A stretch of 64,000 nt of DNA from Prionace glauca (taxonomy: Eukaryota; Chordata; Chondrichthyes; Carcharhiniformes; Carcharhinidae): NCBI GenBank assembly GCA_037974335.1, contig CM075760.1, positions 57,937,812 to 58,001,811 of the forward strand, given 5' to 3'. Made by a program: the position numbers and the translations under genes. This document shows positions 33,284-44,523 of this stretch, one piece after another. A model generated the notes under the pieces. The model worked only from the letters and a program-made list of their open reading frames with translations. It did no database searches and was not told where the DNA came from. Every line of letters begins with the position of its first letter. The stretch's first letter is position 1.

Positions 33284-33989
33284 ACAATTATCCGAAAAAG
33301 GCAGGGATGAAGGTGTCTTTACATAGATGGGTCACTGGGTGGCGCAGTGGCTCTTTCACTGAACAGCCTTCAGTTCAACCACATTCCACACATGACAGCG
33401 GGAACATGCCTGTCTGGGAAAGGGGGCAGCCCTATAATAGGGAAAATGGAGCACAGTGGATGGGTTTTTGAGAGCGGAATTAAGCCAAGGCAGAGGCAGT
33501 TTTTTTTTATTTAAAATTTATTTAAAAATTCAGACAATTTTTTTTAAGTTAGAAAAGTGAACATAACGATCGAGCTTCACATTGAGAACAGAACAAATGC
33601 ACAGGGAATACATCAATATTTGTACATCTGTTACATACACCACAAAGAGAATACAGACCTTAATAGAAAGATGAATTAACAGATGTGAATAAGGAATGAG
33701 AAAAGTTTCTTATGTATACATGAAATTTAAACTATAGGAAAACTATTAACGACAGTTGCATTGTAACAAAAAAAAGTCTCGTATTTTTCACACTGGAAAC
33801 TGATATAACGTCTACGATTGTCTCAGTTACAGATTCAGAATGATAAAATGAGAGAATAGAATAACCGAGAGCAGATATTGCATTTGAGTCACAGAGAGAT
33901 CTTGATAATCAGCCCAGAGTCAAAAAAATTAACCCATCACTTGATCTGTAAAATAAAGACACAACAATGAAGCAGATGCTCCTGATGTT
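33284..33989. other. Unassigned interval with a conserved non-coding block
   Basis: 33670-33870 is the inverted counterpart of 39.69-39.88 kb (TAACTGAGACAATCGT and AATTTCATGTATA.. in complement). No coding frame is evident. Confidence 0.5.
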
Positions 33990-34487
33990 GGGGCATTAAT
34001 ATTGGAGTTTTTATTCATGGAATGTTGTCATTGGCTGAACACACCATGGTTGAATAAGAATCTGTCATTTTGCAGGAGAAAGCTATTTCTGTGAAAGTGG
34101 CCTGGTGTGAAAACTAAAGTAACAAATACAGCGCGGATAAAGTAAATTCTAAAACATGCTGTTGGGTAAGCTGGTGATTAGAGTTTGTATTTTTCGCTGC
34201 TGTTTAGATTTCAGGTCTGAAATTGAAGATTTATTGCTCTCATCAAAACTCTGAAAACAAATGTGAGATATTGCCTGGATGAACATATAAAACATAATTT
34301 TGCCTCGAGTCCTGGAGTGCAGATCCTGAGCAAATTCAACTGGAGATTCTCTTGTCATTTCTGGCAGGAAATTGGGAAGAGACGAGCTTAAGGACAGTTT
34401 AAATGATGTCGGTCCTTTACAGCATGTTACTGTGTGCAGCTCATTGTGTTTCTGAAGTGAGATGATTTCTGTTTGTTACTCAGTTCA
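33990..34487 (-). repeat. Right arm of the large inverted repeat
   Basis: Inverted copy of 31840-32310; together with the 1.7-kb spacer it forms a palindrome-like structure of about 2.65 kb. The right arm lacks the tRNA-Leu that adjoins the left arm. Confidence 0.8.
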
Positions 34488-35057
34488 GACAGGAATGCGC
34501 ACAGTGAGAATTATCCACTGTCACAATCTCCTTCCAGCATTGAGCACGGAGTTAAGCTTTGAAGTGTTTGATGTTTTGCTACAGTAATTCAGGGTTTTGT
34601 TGCGACCACATTTGGAATAGTGTGTACAGTTTGGAGTTCCAGGAGCCCACCTACTCTCTGTGCATAAATCTGCCATGTCCATCTCCTTTAAACCTTGCCC
34701 CTCGCACCTTAAAGCATGCCTTCATCGGCCGGGGCATTTTGTTCCTGAACATTATCTGAATCTCGATGTTACACCCATAGTATCTTCGCTCTGGCCTCAG
34801 CCTCAAATGCTTTGTGTCAAATTAGAAATGATAAATTGTTTGATGCATTGTCAGGAAAGAAACTTCCCTATTTTGACACCTGCACATATTAGCAAGTCAT
34901 CCAGTCTACAAGACAATTTAATAGGTTTAGGTGCAGACTAACATAGTTAATCACCATCTGAAACATACTAGGGTGAGGGAAGTCTGTATGATTTCGGTTT
35001 GGTGCTGAATATTATCAGAATCTCGATGTTACAGTCATATTATCTTTGCTCTGACCT
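34488..35057. other. Repeated tRNA-flank sequence
   Basis: Two related copies of a flank that also follows tRNA-Val at 38.63 kb: ATTATCTGAATCTCGATGTT (34752) and ATTATCAGAATCTCGATGTT (35012). No gene seen. Confidence 0.5.
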
Positions 35058-36157
35058 TATCAAATAGGAGGCAGAGAGTGGGGGTCAATGGGTACTATTC
35101 GGATTGGCGGTTGGTGACTAGTGGGGTGCCCCAGGGGTCGGTGCTGGGGCCTCAGCTATTTACCATTTATATAGATGATCTGGAGGAGGGAACCGAGTGC
35201 AGGGTGTCGAAATTTGCTGATGACACCAAGATTGGGGGAAAGGCAAATTTGTGCGGAGGGTGTGGAGAGTCTGCAGAAGGATCTAGATAGGCTGGGCGAA
35301 TGGGCCAGGAAATGGCAAATGGAATTTAATGTTGGCAAGTGTGAGGTGGTCCACTTTGGTAGGAGGAATGGTAGGAAGGACTATTACTTACGTGGCGAAA
35401 AACTGCAGCAGGCGACGATGCAGAGGGACCTCGGGGTCCTTGTGCATGAGTCGCAAAAACCCAGCTTGCAGGTGCAGCAGGTGGTCAGGAAGGCGAATGG
35501 GATGCTGGCCTTCATAGCGAGGGGGATTGAATATAAAAGTAGGGAGGTCTTGCTGCAGCTGTATAGGGCATTGGTGAGGCCGCAGCTGGAGTACTGTGTG
35601 CAGTTTTGGGCGCCGCACCTGCGCAAGGATATTTTGGCCCTGGAGGGAGTGCAGAGGAGGTTTACTAGGCTGATACCAGAGTTGAGGGGATTGAGCTATG
35701 AGGAGAGGCTGAATAAACTAGGCTTGTACTCGTTAGAGTTTAGAAGAATGAGGGGAGATCTCATTGAGACGTATAAGATGAGGAATGGGATGGATAGGAT
35801 AGAGGTGGAGAGACTCTTCCCGCTCAAAAAAGACAGTAGGACTAGGGGGCATAGCCTCAAGATAAAGGAGAGGCGGTTTAGAACAGAGTTGAGGAGGAAC
35901 TTCTTCACTCAAAGGGTGGTGCATCTCTGGAATTCTCTGCCCGTTGAAGTGGTGGAGGCTGCCTCGCTAAATATTTTTAAGAAGCGGGTTGATAGGTTTT
36001 TGATAAGAGAAGGGATTAAGGGTTATGGGGAGAGGGCGGGAAGGTGGAACTGAGCCACGGCAGATCAGCCATGATCTTATTGAATGGCGGGGCAGGCTCG
36101 AAAGGCTAGATGGCCTACTCCTGCTCCTATTTCTTATGTTCTTATGTTCTTATGTTT
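35058..36157 (+). mobile_element. CR1-like LINE family A, 5'-truncated, very similar to the copy at 1-1868
   Basis: Begins at the NRRQRVGVN coding point, reads [10 protein letters not shown] and FADDTKIGG, then one extra T near 35248 shifts the frame (GCAAATTTGTG versus GCAAATTGTG). The remaining C-terminal domain is open to the TGA at 36051-36053 and the tail repeats TTCTTATG. Over about 1.09 kb I see only around two dozen differences from 781-1868, so both copies are young. It landed in a tRNA-flank repeat. Confidence 0.95.
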
Positions 36158-36485
36158 AGCTTGAAATGCTTTCTTCAAAGTCAGAAATGCTGAATTTTAT
36201 GAAAAATTTCACAAAATAGTGTAAATTCTCAAATACATGTTGAATTTTGTCCAAAATGTATGAGGTTAGCATTTATTTAACATCCTAATCTTATTAAATG
36301 ATTTTTTTCGAAAAAAATAACTTAAAATAGTCGGTTGCTGTTCTTTAGCAATCTCCTAGCATTACTTTCTCCAGAGAAGCTGAAAATATGCTCGCCAGCA
36401 TTTGTCTGAATAAGTATAAAGCTATTAAATACCTTTTTCAACGAAAGTAATAAGGAATTTGTGAACACCTTTTAAAAATTTGCAC

Positions 36486-36546
36486 CGAGCTAACCAGGAA
36501 CCTTCTGATCCGTAGTCAGAGGCGTTATCTATTGCATCACTGGCCC
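36486..36546 (-). pseudogene. tRNA-Arg (ACG) pseudogene
   Basis: On the - strand GGGCCAGTGATGCAATAGAT, then AACGCCTCTGACTACGGATC (anticodon ACG), followed directly by TTCCTGG: about a dozen bases of the T-arm are missing. The acceptor 3' strand survives as GAGCTCGG-like sequence. Confidence 0.8.
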
Positions 36547-36815
36547 ACATGGGAAAGTGGGATAGTTGTTACATATTAGCTCGACGTTTCGAAAGTTTCA
36601 GGCAGAAACATTGTCAAAATGTTTGTGTACACTTGTGAGGAAAAGGTCCATTATTGAGATTGTCTTCATTCATTTCCTATCATCCCTAATCGCCCTTGAA
36701 TTGAGTAACAGCAGTTGAACGGGCTGGCTGATTCTCCTCTCAATGAGGACTTGGTGATAAATTTAAATGAAACGCCCTTCGGCCAATCCATCATCTGTAT
36801 TTGCAAATTAAAACA

Positions 36816-36887
36816 AGGTTCTGCCGAGATTTGAACTCGGATCGCTGGATTCAGAGTCCAGAGTGCTCACCATTACACCACAGAACC
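36816..36887 (-). tRNA. tRNA-Gln (CTG)
   Basis: 72-nt cloverleaf on the - strand: GGTTCTG acceptor pairs with CAGAACC, D-arm GTGTAATGGTGAGCAC, anticodon region GGACTCTGAATCC (CTG), T-arm CCGAGTTCAAATCTCGG. All stems pair. Likely functional. Confidence 0.95.
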
Positions 36888-37283
36888 CAACACGTGCGCA
36901 CAGCCTGAAAATCGTGGATCAATACTTGTGCCAATTTGAACAGCAGGGAGAAATATCAGTCCCTTTGTACAATTATTCACATTTATATTTCCCTTGCTGG
37001 TTCCTCCTGTAAAAGCGAGTAGGCTACTTTCCACTGCATTAAATTTCACTGTAACTGACCACATTCAAACACCAATGTTTGCATCGAACTGACATAAACC
37101 TTACTGCAGTAAATCCACTGAACAACATCAGCTTATCACAGCTCTGCTTTCATCACACTGGAAGCCAATGTGAAAATATAAACAATTTCAAATCTTAACA
37201 GACAGGAAGGAGTGTGTGAGTGCGGACAATTGGCGCTGTGCACATTCCTGTAACCAGTATCTGGGAGAATCAGGCAGATGGGA

Positions 37284-37344
37284 TCCTGGGGGTCTCGTGG
37301 TTAGGATTCAGCGCTTTCAGATGTCGCAGACTGGCCTCGAGAAA
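37284..37344 (+). pseudogene. tRNA-Glu pseudogene, heavily decayed
   Basis: TCCTGGGGGTCTCGTGGTTA then GGATTCAGCGCTTTCA keeps the D-arm and anticodon side of tRNA-Glu(TTC). The T-arm is replaced by an unrelated CTGGCCTCGAGAAAT. Confidence 0.75.
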
Positions 37345-38003
37345 TGAAGATTTAATGCATTTTTTTAGCGTAAGAGTAAAAAGCTTTGGGGTTTTCCTTT
37401 ATGCGACTTGCCAAGGACTTCTCATGCCTCCTCCTATCTCTCCGAAGCCCTATTTTTTAAACTCATTCCGACCTAACTTGTAACCCTATATAGGTGTTAT
37501 CAAATGTAGAAAGTGGAAGTTTGTCCTGGTGTCGCATTGGGTACCAGCTTTGAAGAAATGTAGCAACTTAAAGCTTTTGCAGAATGGCATGATGCGTATT
37601 GTAGTGATATGGGGTGAGTGGAAGAGACAGTGTGAAAATGATTTGAATGCGTTTTAAGCGTGTTATACACATAATATATATGTGTAATTATAACTTTAAA
37701 CAAATACAATTGAAAAATGAACTTGTGGCTGAGCATTTGTTCCAATTCCATATTCCTGTTTCCATTCATTCCTGGATAGATCATAAATCTGTCTAACCCA
37801 AACTGAAATGTGTTCAGTGATGGAACATCAGAACCCTCTGGAGTAGAGAATTCCCAAGATTCACCTGCCTTTGAGTGAAGCAATTTCTCCTCATCTCAGT
37901 CCTGAATCATCAGCGCCTTATCCTGAGATTGTGTTCCCTGTGTAGAAATAAAACAAAAGGCAGGTGGCGCATGGATAAATTAATATTTTAAAATTAGCCA
38001 GCT
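37345..38003. other. Unassigned interval ending in tRNA-Glu cassette flank
   Basis: 37940-38003 (ACAAAAGGCAGGTGGCGCAT, ATTAATATTTTAAA) is the 5' flank shared with the other tRNA-Glu copies at 29.4 and 42.65 kb. Rest unrecognised. Confidence 0.45.
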
Positions 38004-38075
38004 TCCCTGGTGGTCTAGTGGTTAGGATTCGGCGCTTTCACCGCCGCGGCCCGGGTTCGATTCCCGGTCAGGGAA
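38004..38075 (+). tRNA. tRNA-Glu (TTC)
   Basis: 72-nt canonical tRNA-Glu: TCCCTGG/TCAGGGA acceptor, D-arm GTCTAGTGGTTAGGAT, anticodon loop CTTTCAC (TTC), T-arm CCGGGTTCGATTCCCGG. All stems pair; this is the intact member of the Glu cassette family in the window. Confidence 0.97.
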
Positions 38076-38502
38076 TATAGATTTATTGCTGTACAACAAT
38101 CCTGTGTTACTTCCCGGTCTGCACCAGTTCTGTCGGAATCAGCATCAGGGAGATTTCCTCTTTAGCATCTGAATTGGAAATGTCACATTTAAAGAACAAA
38201 GAACAAAGAAAAAAGGGAGCGACAGGTTACAAAGCGTTGATGATACAAATGCTGAGATTATTCGAAGAGAGATAAAAATGATGCATCAATGATTGGGTAG
38301 AAATCATTGCTCCCTTAGATATTTGCGAGACGAACGCTTTTAAATTTTGCTGTTCGGGATAAGATGTACAATCAGATTGAAAGTAACGGTTATCTTCCTG
38401 AATTCAGTGACATGGGCTTTCAGTCGAACCATCGGAACCTGCAGGAACACAGCCTAGTTGAACATTGCAGACAGGCCGATTTGCTGCATTAATTTCCCAG
38501 TT

Positions 38503-38575
38503 GTTTCTGTAGTGTAGTGGTTATCACGTTCGCCTCACACGCGAAAGGTCCCCGGTTCGAAACTGGGCAGGAACA
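38503..38575 (+). tRNA. tRNA-Val (CAC)
   Basis: 73-nt cloverleaf: GTTTCTG pairs with CAGGAAC (one G-U), D-arm AGTGTAGTGGTTATCAC, anticodon stem-loop TTCGCCTCACACGCGAA (CAC), T-arm CCCGGTTCGAAACTGGG (one G-U). Likely functional. Confidence 0.95.
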
Positions 38576-38993
38576 ATCGTTAAGCTTGCTTATGTCGGAG
38601 AAGGGATATTGTTTGGTTTCAGTTTGTTGCGGCACATTATCCGAACCTCGATGTTAAAGACATGTTATCATTTCTCTGATTTCATCCTCAAATACTTCCT
38701 GTGAAATAAGGTGCACTGACGGGGAAGTTCGATTTAGACACCGAGCATTTATTCGCATCTCGTTCAGTCTCCAACAGAATTTAATGGGTTTATAGGGGCG
38801 CAGACAAACACTGTTATTCACCATCAGAAATTTCTGATAGTAGTGTCTGCTCAAACAGTCAGATACAAGTAATACTGTAAGTGAACTGGAGGAAAAGGCG
38901 CACATTTCGCAGAAGAATCACATGACGAAAACGACACTGCGCACACTGCTGCATTCAATCTTACAACAGCAGTCAGGATCAAAATTTCAATCC

Positions 38994-39060
38994 ATTTCAC
39001 TCGCGTTCGAACCCACACCTCCACGGAGATTGGAGCCTTAGACCGCTCGTTCATACAACC
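38994..39060 (-). pseudogene. tRNA-Leu pseudogene
   Basis: On the - strand GAGCGGTCTAAGGCTCCAAT then GTGTGGGTTCGAACGC: D-arm and T-loop of tRNA-Leu survive but the anticodon stem-loop is deleted. Upstream and downstream flanks match those of tRNA-Leu(AAG) at 31640 (GCATTCAATCTTACA; AACACAATGAGCTGCA). Confidence 0.8.
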
Positions 39061-39289
39061 ACATTGACATATGTCACAATCATATTATTTAATGGAAATG
39101 TTTCTGAAATTCGTTTAAAGAAATGGAGTTGGGAAAGACCATCGGGAGGATTGAGCCTGATCCTTCTCTGAATTAGGTCAGCCTGAACTGTGTAACAAAC
39201 AGAAATCATCTCACTTTAGAAACACAATGAGCTGCACTGAAGGGACACCATCATTTAAACTGTCCTTAAGCTCGTCGTTTCTCAATTTC

Positions 39290-40080
39290 CTGTTGCTCTG
39301 TTTTTTGAAGGGAAGTAGTGGGGGGGGGGGGGGGGTGGAGATGGCCTTCGCGTGATATTCGTCTCCATCGATTGTACACTGAAGGCTCTGAAGAAGATGT
39401 CACAGCTTCTGAACTCTGGAGACTCACTGAGGGTGGGAGAACATTCTGAAGGCCGTGTCCCGGACTTGCCTTCAGAGGAGGTCAGTGCGTGTTTTTTTTG
39501 GCTGTGTCGGATTTGAAAAATCTCTCAATGCTTCACTGATGAAAAACTCTAATGTCCCACATCATAAATATCTGATCATTGGTGTATCTCTCTTTTACAG
39601 ATCAAGTGATGGGTTGAATTTTGGACGCTGTAGATTTCCCTCAGCTGATTATGAAGATCTCTGAGTGACACAAACACAATATCTGCTCTCGGTGACTGTA
39701 ACAGTCAAATTGTCTCTGTTTATCATTCTGAATCTGTAACTGAGACAATCGTGGACAGGATTTCAGTTTTCAGTGTGAAATGTATAAGGGGATTTTTGTT
39801 GTAATGTAATTGTAGTTACTGGTTTTCTTGTAGTTTAAATTTCATGTATAAATAAAGAACTTTTCTTGTTCCTTATTCACAATTGTTTATTTCCCGTGAT
39901 GTTGAGCTCTGTTTTTTCTCTTTCTGCTCTCTGTTACAGTTGTACAGATACCGGGCAGCTCAGATCGCATGGGTTCTGATCTCAGTGTGAAGCTCAAAGG
40001 ATATATGTACTTTTGTTAACTTTAAAATCAATTTTCCTGTAAAATACTCTCTGAATTTTTAAATAAACATTGAATGCAGA
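39290..40080. other. Non-coding block with poly(A)-signal-like ends
   Basis: Contains a G-homopolymer (39320-39336) and two transcript-end-like stretches (ATAAATAAAGAAC at 39848; TAAATAAACATTG at 40061). 39.69-39.88 has an inverted copy at 33.67-33.87 kb. A frame at 39455-39664 has no recognised similarity. It could be a 3' UTR or a retrocopy of an unidentified transcript. Confidence 0.4.
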
Positions 40081-40465
40081 ACTAGATCTGACTTTGCCTT
40101 ATTCTGTCTCTCTTTTTGTATTTCTTGATTAGTGTATTTATGTGTGTGTCTCTCTATTTCATCTTTCTGTGTATTTGTACATCTCTCTGTCTCTCTCCTC
40201 CTCTCTGTCTCTCTGTATATATCTCTCTATCTATGTGTCTCTCTCTGTCTCTGTATTTCTATTTGTGTCTCTCTCTGTCTCTGTGTATATATCTCTCTGT
40301 TTATCTGTTTGTCTGTGTGTCTCTCTCTGTCTCTGTATTTCTCTCTATTTGTGCCTCTCTCTGTCTCTGTATTTCTCTCTATTTGTGTCTCTCCCTGTAT
40401 CTCTGTATATATCTCTCTGTTTATCTGTGCGTCTCTCTCTGTCTCTGTATTGCTCTCTATCTGGA
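40081..40465 (+). repeat. (TCTCTG)n-type microsatellite
   Basis: Degenerate CTCTCTGTCTCTGTAT repeats; overlapping open frames in all phases are artefacts of the repeat. Confidence 0.9.
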
Positions 40466-40784
40466 ATGTTCTGTCTGAGCCAGAGGGGGAAGGAGATTCC
40501 ATCAGGAGGAGATTGAATGGGAGGCTGAGGGGAAAATATTGACAGGGTTACGGGGAGAGGGTGGGGGGAGCGGGAATAGTCAAACTGCTCTTGCAGGCTC
40601 TCCATCCTGGATTGACGGGCTGAATGGCCTTCTGTGCTGTCCCCATTCTATGATTCACACACAAGTGACCCTCTGGGTGTCTATCAGACCCCACTCATTC
40701 CCCCAGGATCAGTTCCAGCATTTCAAGCTCAGATCCCAGTACTTTCTAGCTGGGGGCAGTGAGGAGTAAAACAGAAATAGGAAT

Positions 40785-40884
40785 GAGTGTGTGTGAGTGT
40801 CGGTGTGGTTATGTTTCTGTGTTTCTGTGTGTGTGAGGGAGAGATTCTACGTGTGTGCACGTATTTCTGTGTGTGTGTGTCTCC

Positions 40885-40922
<38 letters not shown>

Positions 40923-41320
40923 TTGTGTGTCTTTCTGTGTGTGAGCATATGTGTCTGTGAGTGTCTGTGTGTTTCAGTATGTGTGTGCGTGTATTTCAAC
41001 ATGTGTTTCTGTGTGTCTGTGAGTGTATGTGTGTCTTTGTGTGTGTGTGTGTGTCTGTCTGTCTCTCTGTGTCTGGGTGTGTGAGTGTGTATCTGTGTCT
41101 GTGTCTCTCTGTGAATATGTGTCTGTCTCTCTGTCTCTATGTGAGTGCCTCTGTGTTTGTGTGTGTGTGTGCATCTGTCTCTGTGTCAATGAGTGTGTGT
41201 GTCTGTCTGTCCGTGTCTGGGTGTGTGTGTATCAGTGTCTGTGTATTTCTGTGAATGTGTGTGTCTCTCTCTGGCATTATGTGAGTGCTTGTGTGTGTGT
41301 GTGTGTGTGTGCTGACGATT
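40785..41320 (+). repeat. (TG)n-rich microsatellite
   Basis: Long TGTGTGTGTCTGTG tracts with interspersed CTCTCTG. Spurious cysteine/valine-rich frames on both strands. Confidence 0.92.
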
Positions 41321-41443
41321 GATGAGTCAAACGCAATATTCTGTTCTTACAAGGGCAACTGTCAAAAACGGCACCGCACAGAATCCTGCGTCCAACCCGA
41401 GCTGTTGGAGTTCAGCTCCAAGGACAAAAACTTGCACGAATTT

Positions 41444-41525
41444 TGGCAGCGGTGGGATTCGAACCCACGCCTCAAGAGAGACTGGAGCCTAAATCCAGCG
41501 CCTTAGACCGCTCGGCCACGCTACC
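41444..41525 (-). tRNA. tRNA-Leu (TAG)
   Basis: 82-nt type II tRNA on the - strand, same body as the AAG gene at 31640 but with anticodon loop TTTAGGC (TAG) and variable arm TCTCTCTTGAGGC. Acceptor, D, anticodon and T stems pair. Its flank shares the AACACAATGAGCTGCA and TTTAAACTGTCCTTAA repeat words. Confidence 0.95.
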
Positions 41526-42100
41526 ACATAGGAAGGCAGCCTAGTCATGTCATTTCATTGCATTAATAATGAAATATATCAGAATCCGTGGAGTTGGAAT
41601 GGGCCATGAGGGAATCGTAACCGAATCAGATGATCCTGAAATGTGCAGCAAACAAAACTCATCTCCAGTCAGAAACACAATGAGCTGCAGTGAGGATCCG
41701 GCTCCATTTAAACTGTCCTTAACCTCGTCTCGACCTCAGAAAGAACAAGATGGCTCCCTGTTGAATTTGCTCAGGGTCTTGACTTGAGAAAGGACAGGAT
41801 ACAAGGCGAGGCTGAGATTTGAGCGTTCTGCCGGGAAATAACTGATATTTATTGTCAGGGATTGGAGGAGAGCAATAAATCTTCATTTCCTGACCTGCAA
41901 TCAAAACAGCAGTGAAAGCTTCAAACTCTAACCACCAGACCAACAGATTACAGCGGGTTTTACAACTTGTTTTGTCCACAATCCTGTTGTTATTTTAAAT
42001 TCCACGGCAGACCAAATGCACCACAATTTTCTCCTGCAAAATAGCACCTTCTTTTTCAACACCAGGAAAGTGTTCAGCCAATTACAACAATAACTGTAAG
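41526..42100 (+). repeat. Copy of the tRNA-Leu flank repeat
   Basis: Diverged copy of the inverted-repeat arm sequence (AAACACAATGAGCTGCA at 41670, CATTTAAACTGTCCTTAA at 41704, CTCTAACCACCAGACCA at 41927 within a tRNA-like relic on the - strand). Confidence 0.7.
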
Positions 42101-42528
42101 ACAGTTATTGTTGTATGATTTTTTGGTATGATTTTTTTTCCAAATCATTTTTATTTCAGGCTGAGGGAAAAGTTCTATTATTCATATTTTTGTAAATTTT
42201 AATTAATCTGATGGGATCACCGTGCATTCTCTAATTATGAAATCAGGGGTATGTTCTTAAAAGGGGCAGAACGTAAGGTTGTAAGATGTTTTATTTGACG
42301 CAAGGAATGATGGACAAGGTAACATTGAGCTGGTGATGGCGGAACCCGGGTGTTCCAATGGTGCAAAGTCATCATTTTCACCACCATAGGCTCGATGGCA
42401 GATGTCAAGTGTATGTACAAGCAGAGTGCGTTTTTGTAGTGAGAAACCTGCCCATTGGGTGACGGAAGAGAGGGAAGAGAAAGGCAAAAATGATGGTGAT
42501 CCGCTAATTGGGAAAGTCACTGTCAGCT

Positions 42529-42568
42529 TCCCTGTTGGATCAGTGGTTTGGATTCTGCGCCGTGGCCA
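42529..42568 (+). pseudogene. tRNA-Glu 5' relic
   Basis: TCCCTGTTGGATCAGTGGTT then TGGATTCTGCGCCGTGGCC is a damaged tRNA-Glu without a T-arm; the tRNA-Glu flank words AAAAGGCAGGTGGCTCATGG follow at 42656. Confidence 0.65.
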
Positions 42569-43470
42569 CAAGTTTATATCACTTGCGTGTGATATAAACA
42601 TGACAATGAGAAGGAATAAACTTGTATTTGGTGAATAAAAAAAAAGAAACGAGACAAAAGGCAGGTGGCTCATGGATAAATTTCCACCAGCTTCCAATAT
42701 CCCTGAATTCTCTAAGAGATCAGAAACCTGCTTATCCCAACCTTAAATGTGCTCGATTATGGGGCATACATAACTGTCAGGTACAGAAAATACCAAAGAT
42801 TCTTGCCCTTTGAGTGAAGTAATTTCTCCTTATCTTAGCCCTAAATGACCAGCTGGTGATCTGTGCCGCAGGGGGTTAGATTCCCGACCAGCAGAGAAAA
42901 AGAAAATCTCTCAGCCTCCATCCTATCAAACCGAATCAGCACTGTGTAAGTTTAAATAGATCACCGCTTATTCTTCTAAACGCCAGAGAATTTAATCACA
43001 GGACAACTCACTGACCCCAGGGAACAATCTGATGAACCTTCTCTTTACCGTATCTAATGATGTAATGCAAAGCATATCCCTTTTTGAATGTGAAAGTCAC
43101 ATCTGCACAGAATATTCAACCTGGTTTCCACAAAACCCTGTGTAACAGCCGAAACACCTCGTTATTTTAAAACTCCAGTCTGCCGGCAATAAGAACAAAA
43201 TGTAATTTCCCCTCCAAATATCTGCTGCACCTATATGCTAACTTTAAGCATTCCTTGTACAAACGCATCTATTCCATTCTTAATATCAACATTTATATTT
43301 ATCAGCTCGTCAAATATGTTCTGCTCTTTCAATTTCTTTTCACGAAGAAGAAAATCGTTTTGCTTTCCAAATTAGCAACTAATCTGCCCCTCCACTCATA
43401 AGAGGACTCCGTTTCGCCTCCCACTCTATTTGCCTTTTCCCAACAGTTTGTATTAGCTAAACTTTGACGG
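42569..43470. other. Unassigned interval
   Basis: No gene recognised, apart from a possible tRNA-Glu 3' relic near 42868-42898 (TTAGATTCCCGACCAG). Confidence 0.4.
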
Positions 43471-43543
43471 AGTCTCCAGCGAGAATCGAACTCGCGACCC
43501 CTGGTTTACAAGACCAGTGCTCTAACCACTGAGCTATGGAGCC
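43471..43543 (-). tRNA. tRNA-Thr (TGT)
   Basis: 73-nt cloverleaf on the - strand: GGCTCCA acceptor against TGGAGAC (one mismatch at the second pair), D-arm GCTCAGTGGTTAGAGC, anticodon region GGTCTTGTAAACC (TGT), T-arm CGCGAGTTCGATTCTCGC. The acceptor mismatch leaves slight doubt about function. Confidence 0.9.
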
Positions 43544-43890
43544 AAATGCTGGTAACACCTCCCGGTACTAGTAAGATTATCAGTGGATTGAGGAGCAGGA
43601 TGGGGTTTGAGGTGGGGGTTTTTTGATGAATGTGGAAATGTCTGAGATGGAGAGCAGGAAGTTAAAAGACAGCTTGAAAGTGACATGATTTGACATGTGT
43701 GCTGTGTGTGTATTTGACATGTATGTTGTGTATCTGGCATGTATGCTCTTCAGACTTTTTCGTTAGTGTTACACCTCTGACTTCTCCAGCTCCGATGCCA
43801 GTTCATCCAGCTGGAAGATTTGGATGTTGTTCCCTTCACAGACGCCGTGGGGCGTGTTTTCGTTGAACAAAGAATTGAACAAAAAAATGA

Positions 43891-43950
43891 TTCACTCCGT
43901 GACTGGGAATCGAAACCGCGTCACGGCGCCGATTCTGATCACTGGACCTT
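43891..43950 (-). pseudogene. tRNA-Glu pseudogene
   Basis: On the - strand CAGTGATCAGAATCGGCGCC then GGTTTCGATTCCCAGTCACG: T-loop and D-to-anticodon stem remnants of tRNA-Glu with an internal deletion. Confidence 0.6.
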
Positions 43951-44189
43951 CAGTGATGCTGATGTGAAAGATTTGTAATGAATTGACCATCTCTGTGCCC
44001 ATTGCTTTATTTCCAATAATTTTCAACAAAAATAAGTCACGATGAGAAATGACGGGAGGTGAAAATGACAGGATTTGAACCTCAGTTAGAAAGTCCCAAT
44101 CCATCCTCTGGGCAGGGATTGCAGTCTCAATGTTGGCAATTCTGTCTCTTATATCGACAAACAGCCATTCAGCCTGTGTTCCTGTCTGT

Positions 44190-44345
44190 CTTCTCGATCG
44201 GAGTAACTCCGTTTGATAAAGTGTCATCTGGACCCGAAACATCCGCCCTTTTCACTCCTTACAGGTGCTGTCAGACATTGGGAGATTTTGGAACATTTCC
44301 TCTTTCCCCATCCGCAGTAATTTGCTTTTATCACTGAGGACATTT
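44190..44345 (+). repeat. Fragment of an interspersed repeat (ACAGGTGCTGTCAGAC type)
   Basis: CCCGAAACATCC, then TACAGGTGCTGTCAGACATT and GGAACATTTCCTC match a repeat that recurs at 60.06-60.13 kb (CACAGATGCTGTCAGACCTG). The family is not named here. Confidence 0.5.
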
Positions 44346-44450
44346 GGTTGAGATTATTTGAAGAAAGATGAAAATGATGCATTAACGAATGGGCAGAAAT
44401 CATTGCTCTCTTAGATATCTGGGAGACGAAAGCTTTTCGCTTACACGCCA

Positions 44451-44523
44451 GCCGAAATAGCTCAGTTGGGAGAGCGTTAGACTGAAAATCTAAAGGTCCC
44501 TGGTTCAATCCCGGGTTTCGGCA
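44451..44523 (+). tRNA. tRNA-Phe (GAA), second copy
   Basis: Same 73-nt cloverleaf as at 30796 with one visible change, A for G just 3' of the anticodon (CTGAAAATC). Acceptor GCCGAAA/TTTCGGC pairs. Upstream words AAATCATTGCTCTCTTAGAT are shared in complement with the 30.9-kb flank, so the two tRNA-Phe genes are inverted duplicates of one cassette. Confidence 0.95.

Noticed and set aside
40081-41320. CRISPR-like repetition
   Set aside because: Simple microsatellites without constant repeats and unique spacers; vertebrate context.
40116-41322. Long cysteine/leucine/valine frames in several phases on both strands
   Set aside because: All come from the TCTCTG and TG microsatellites; open in every phase because the repeats lack stops.
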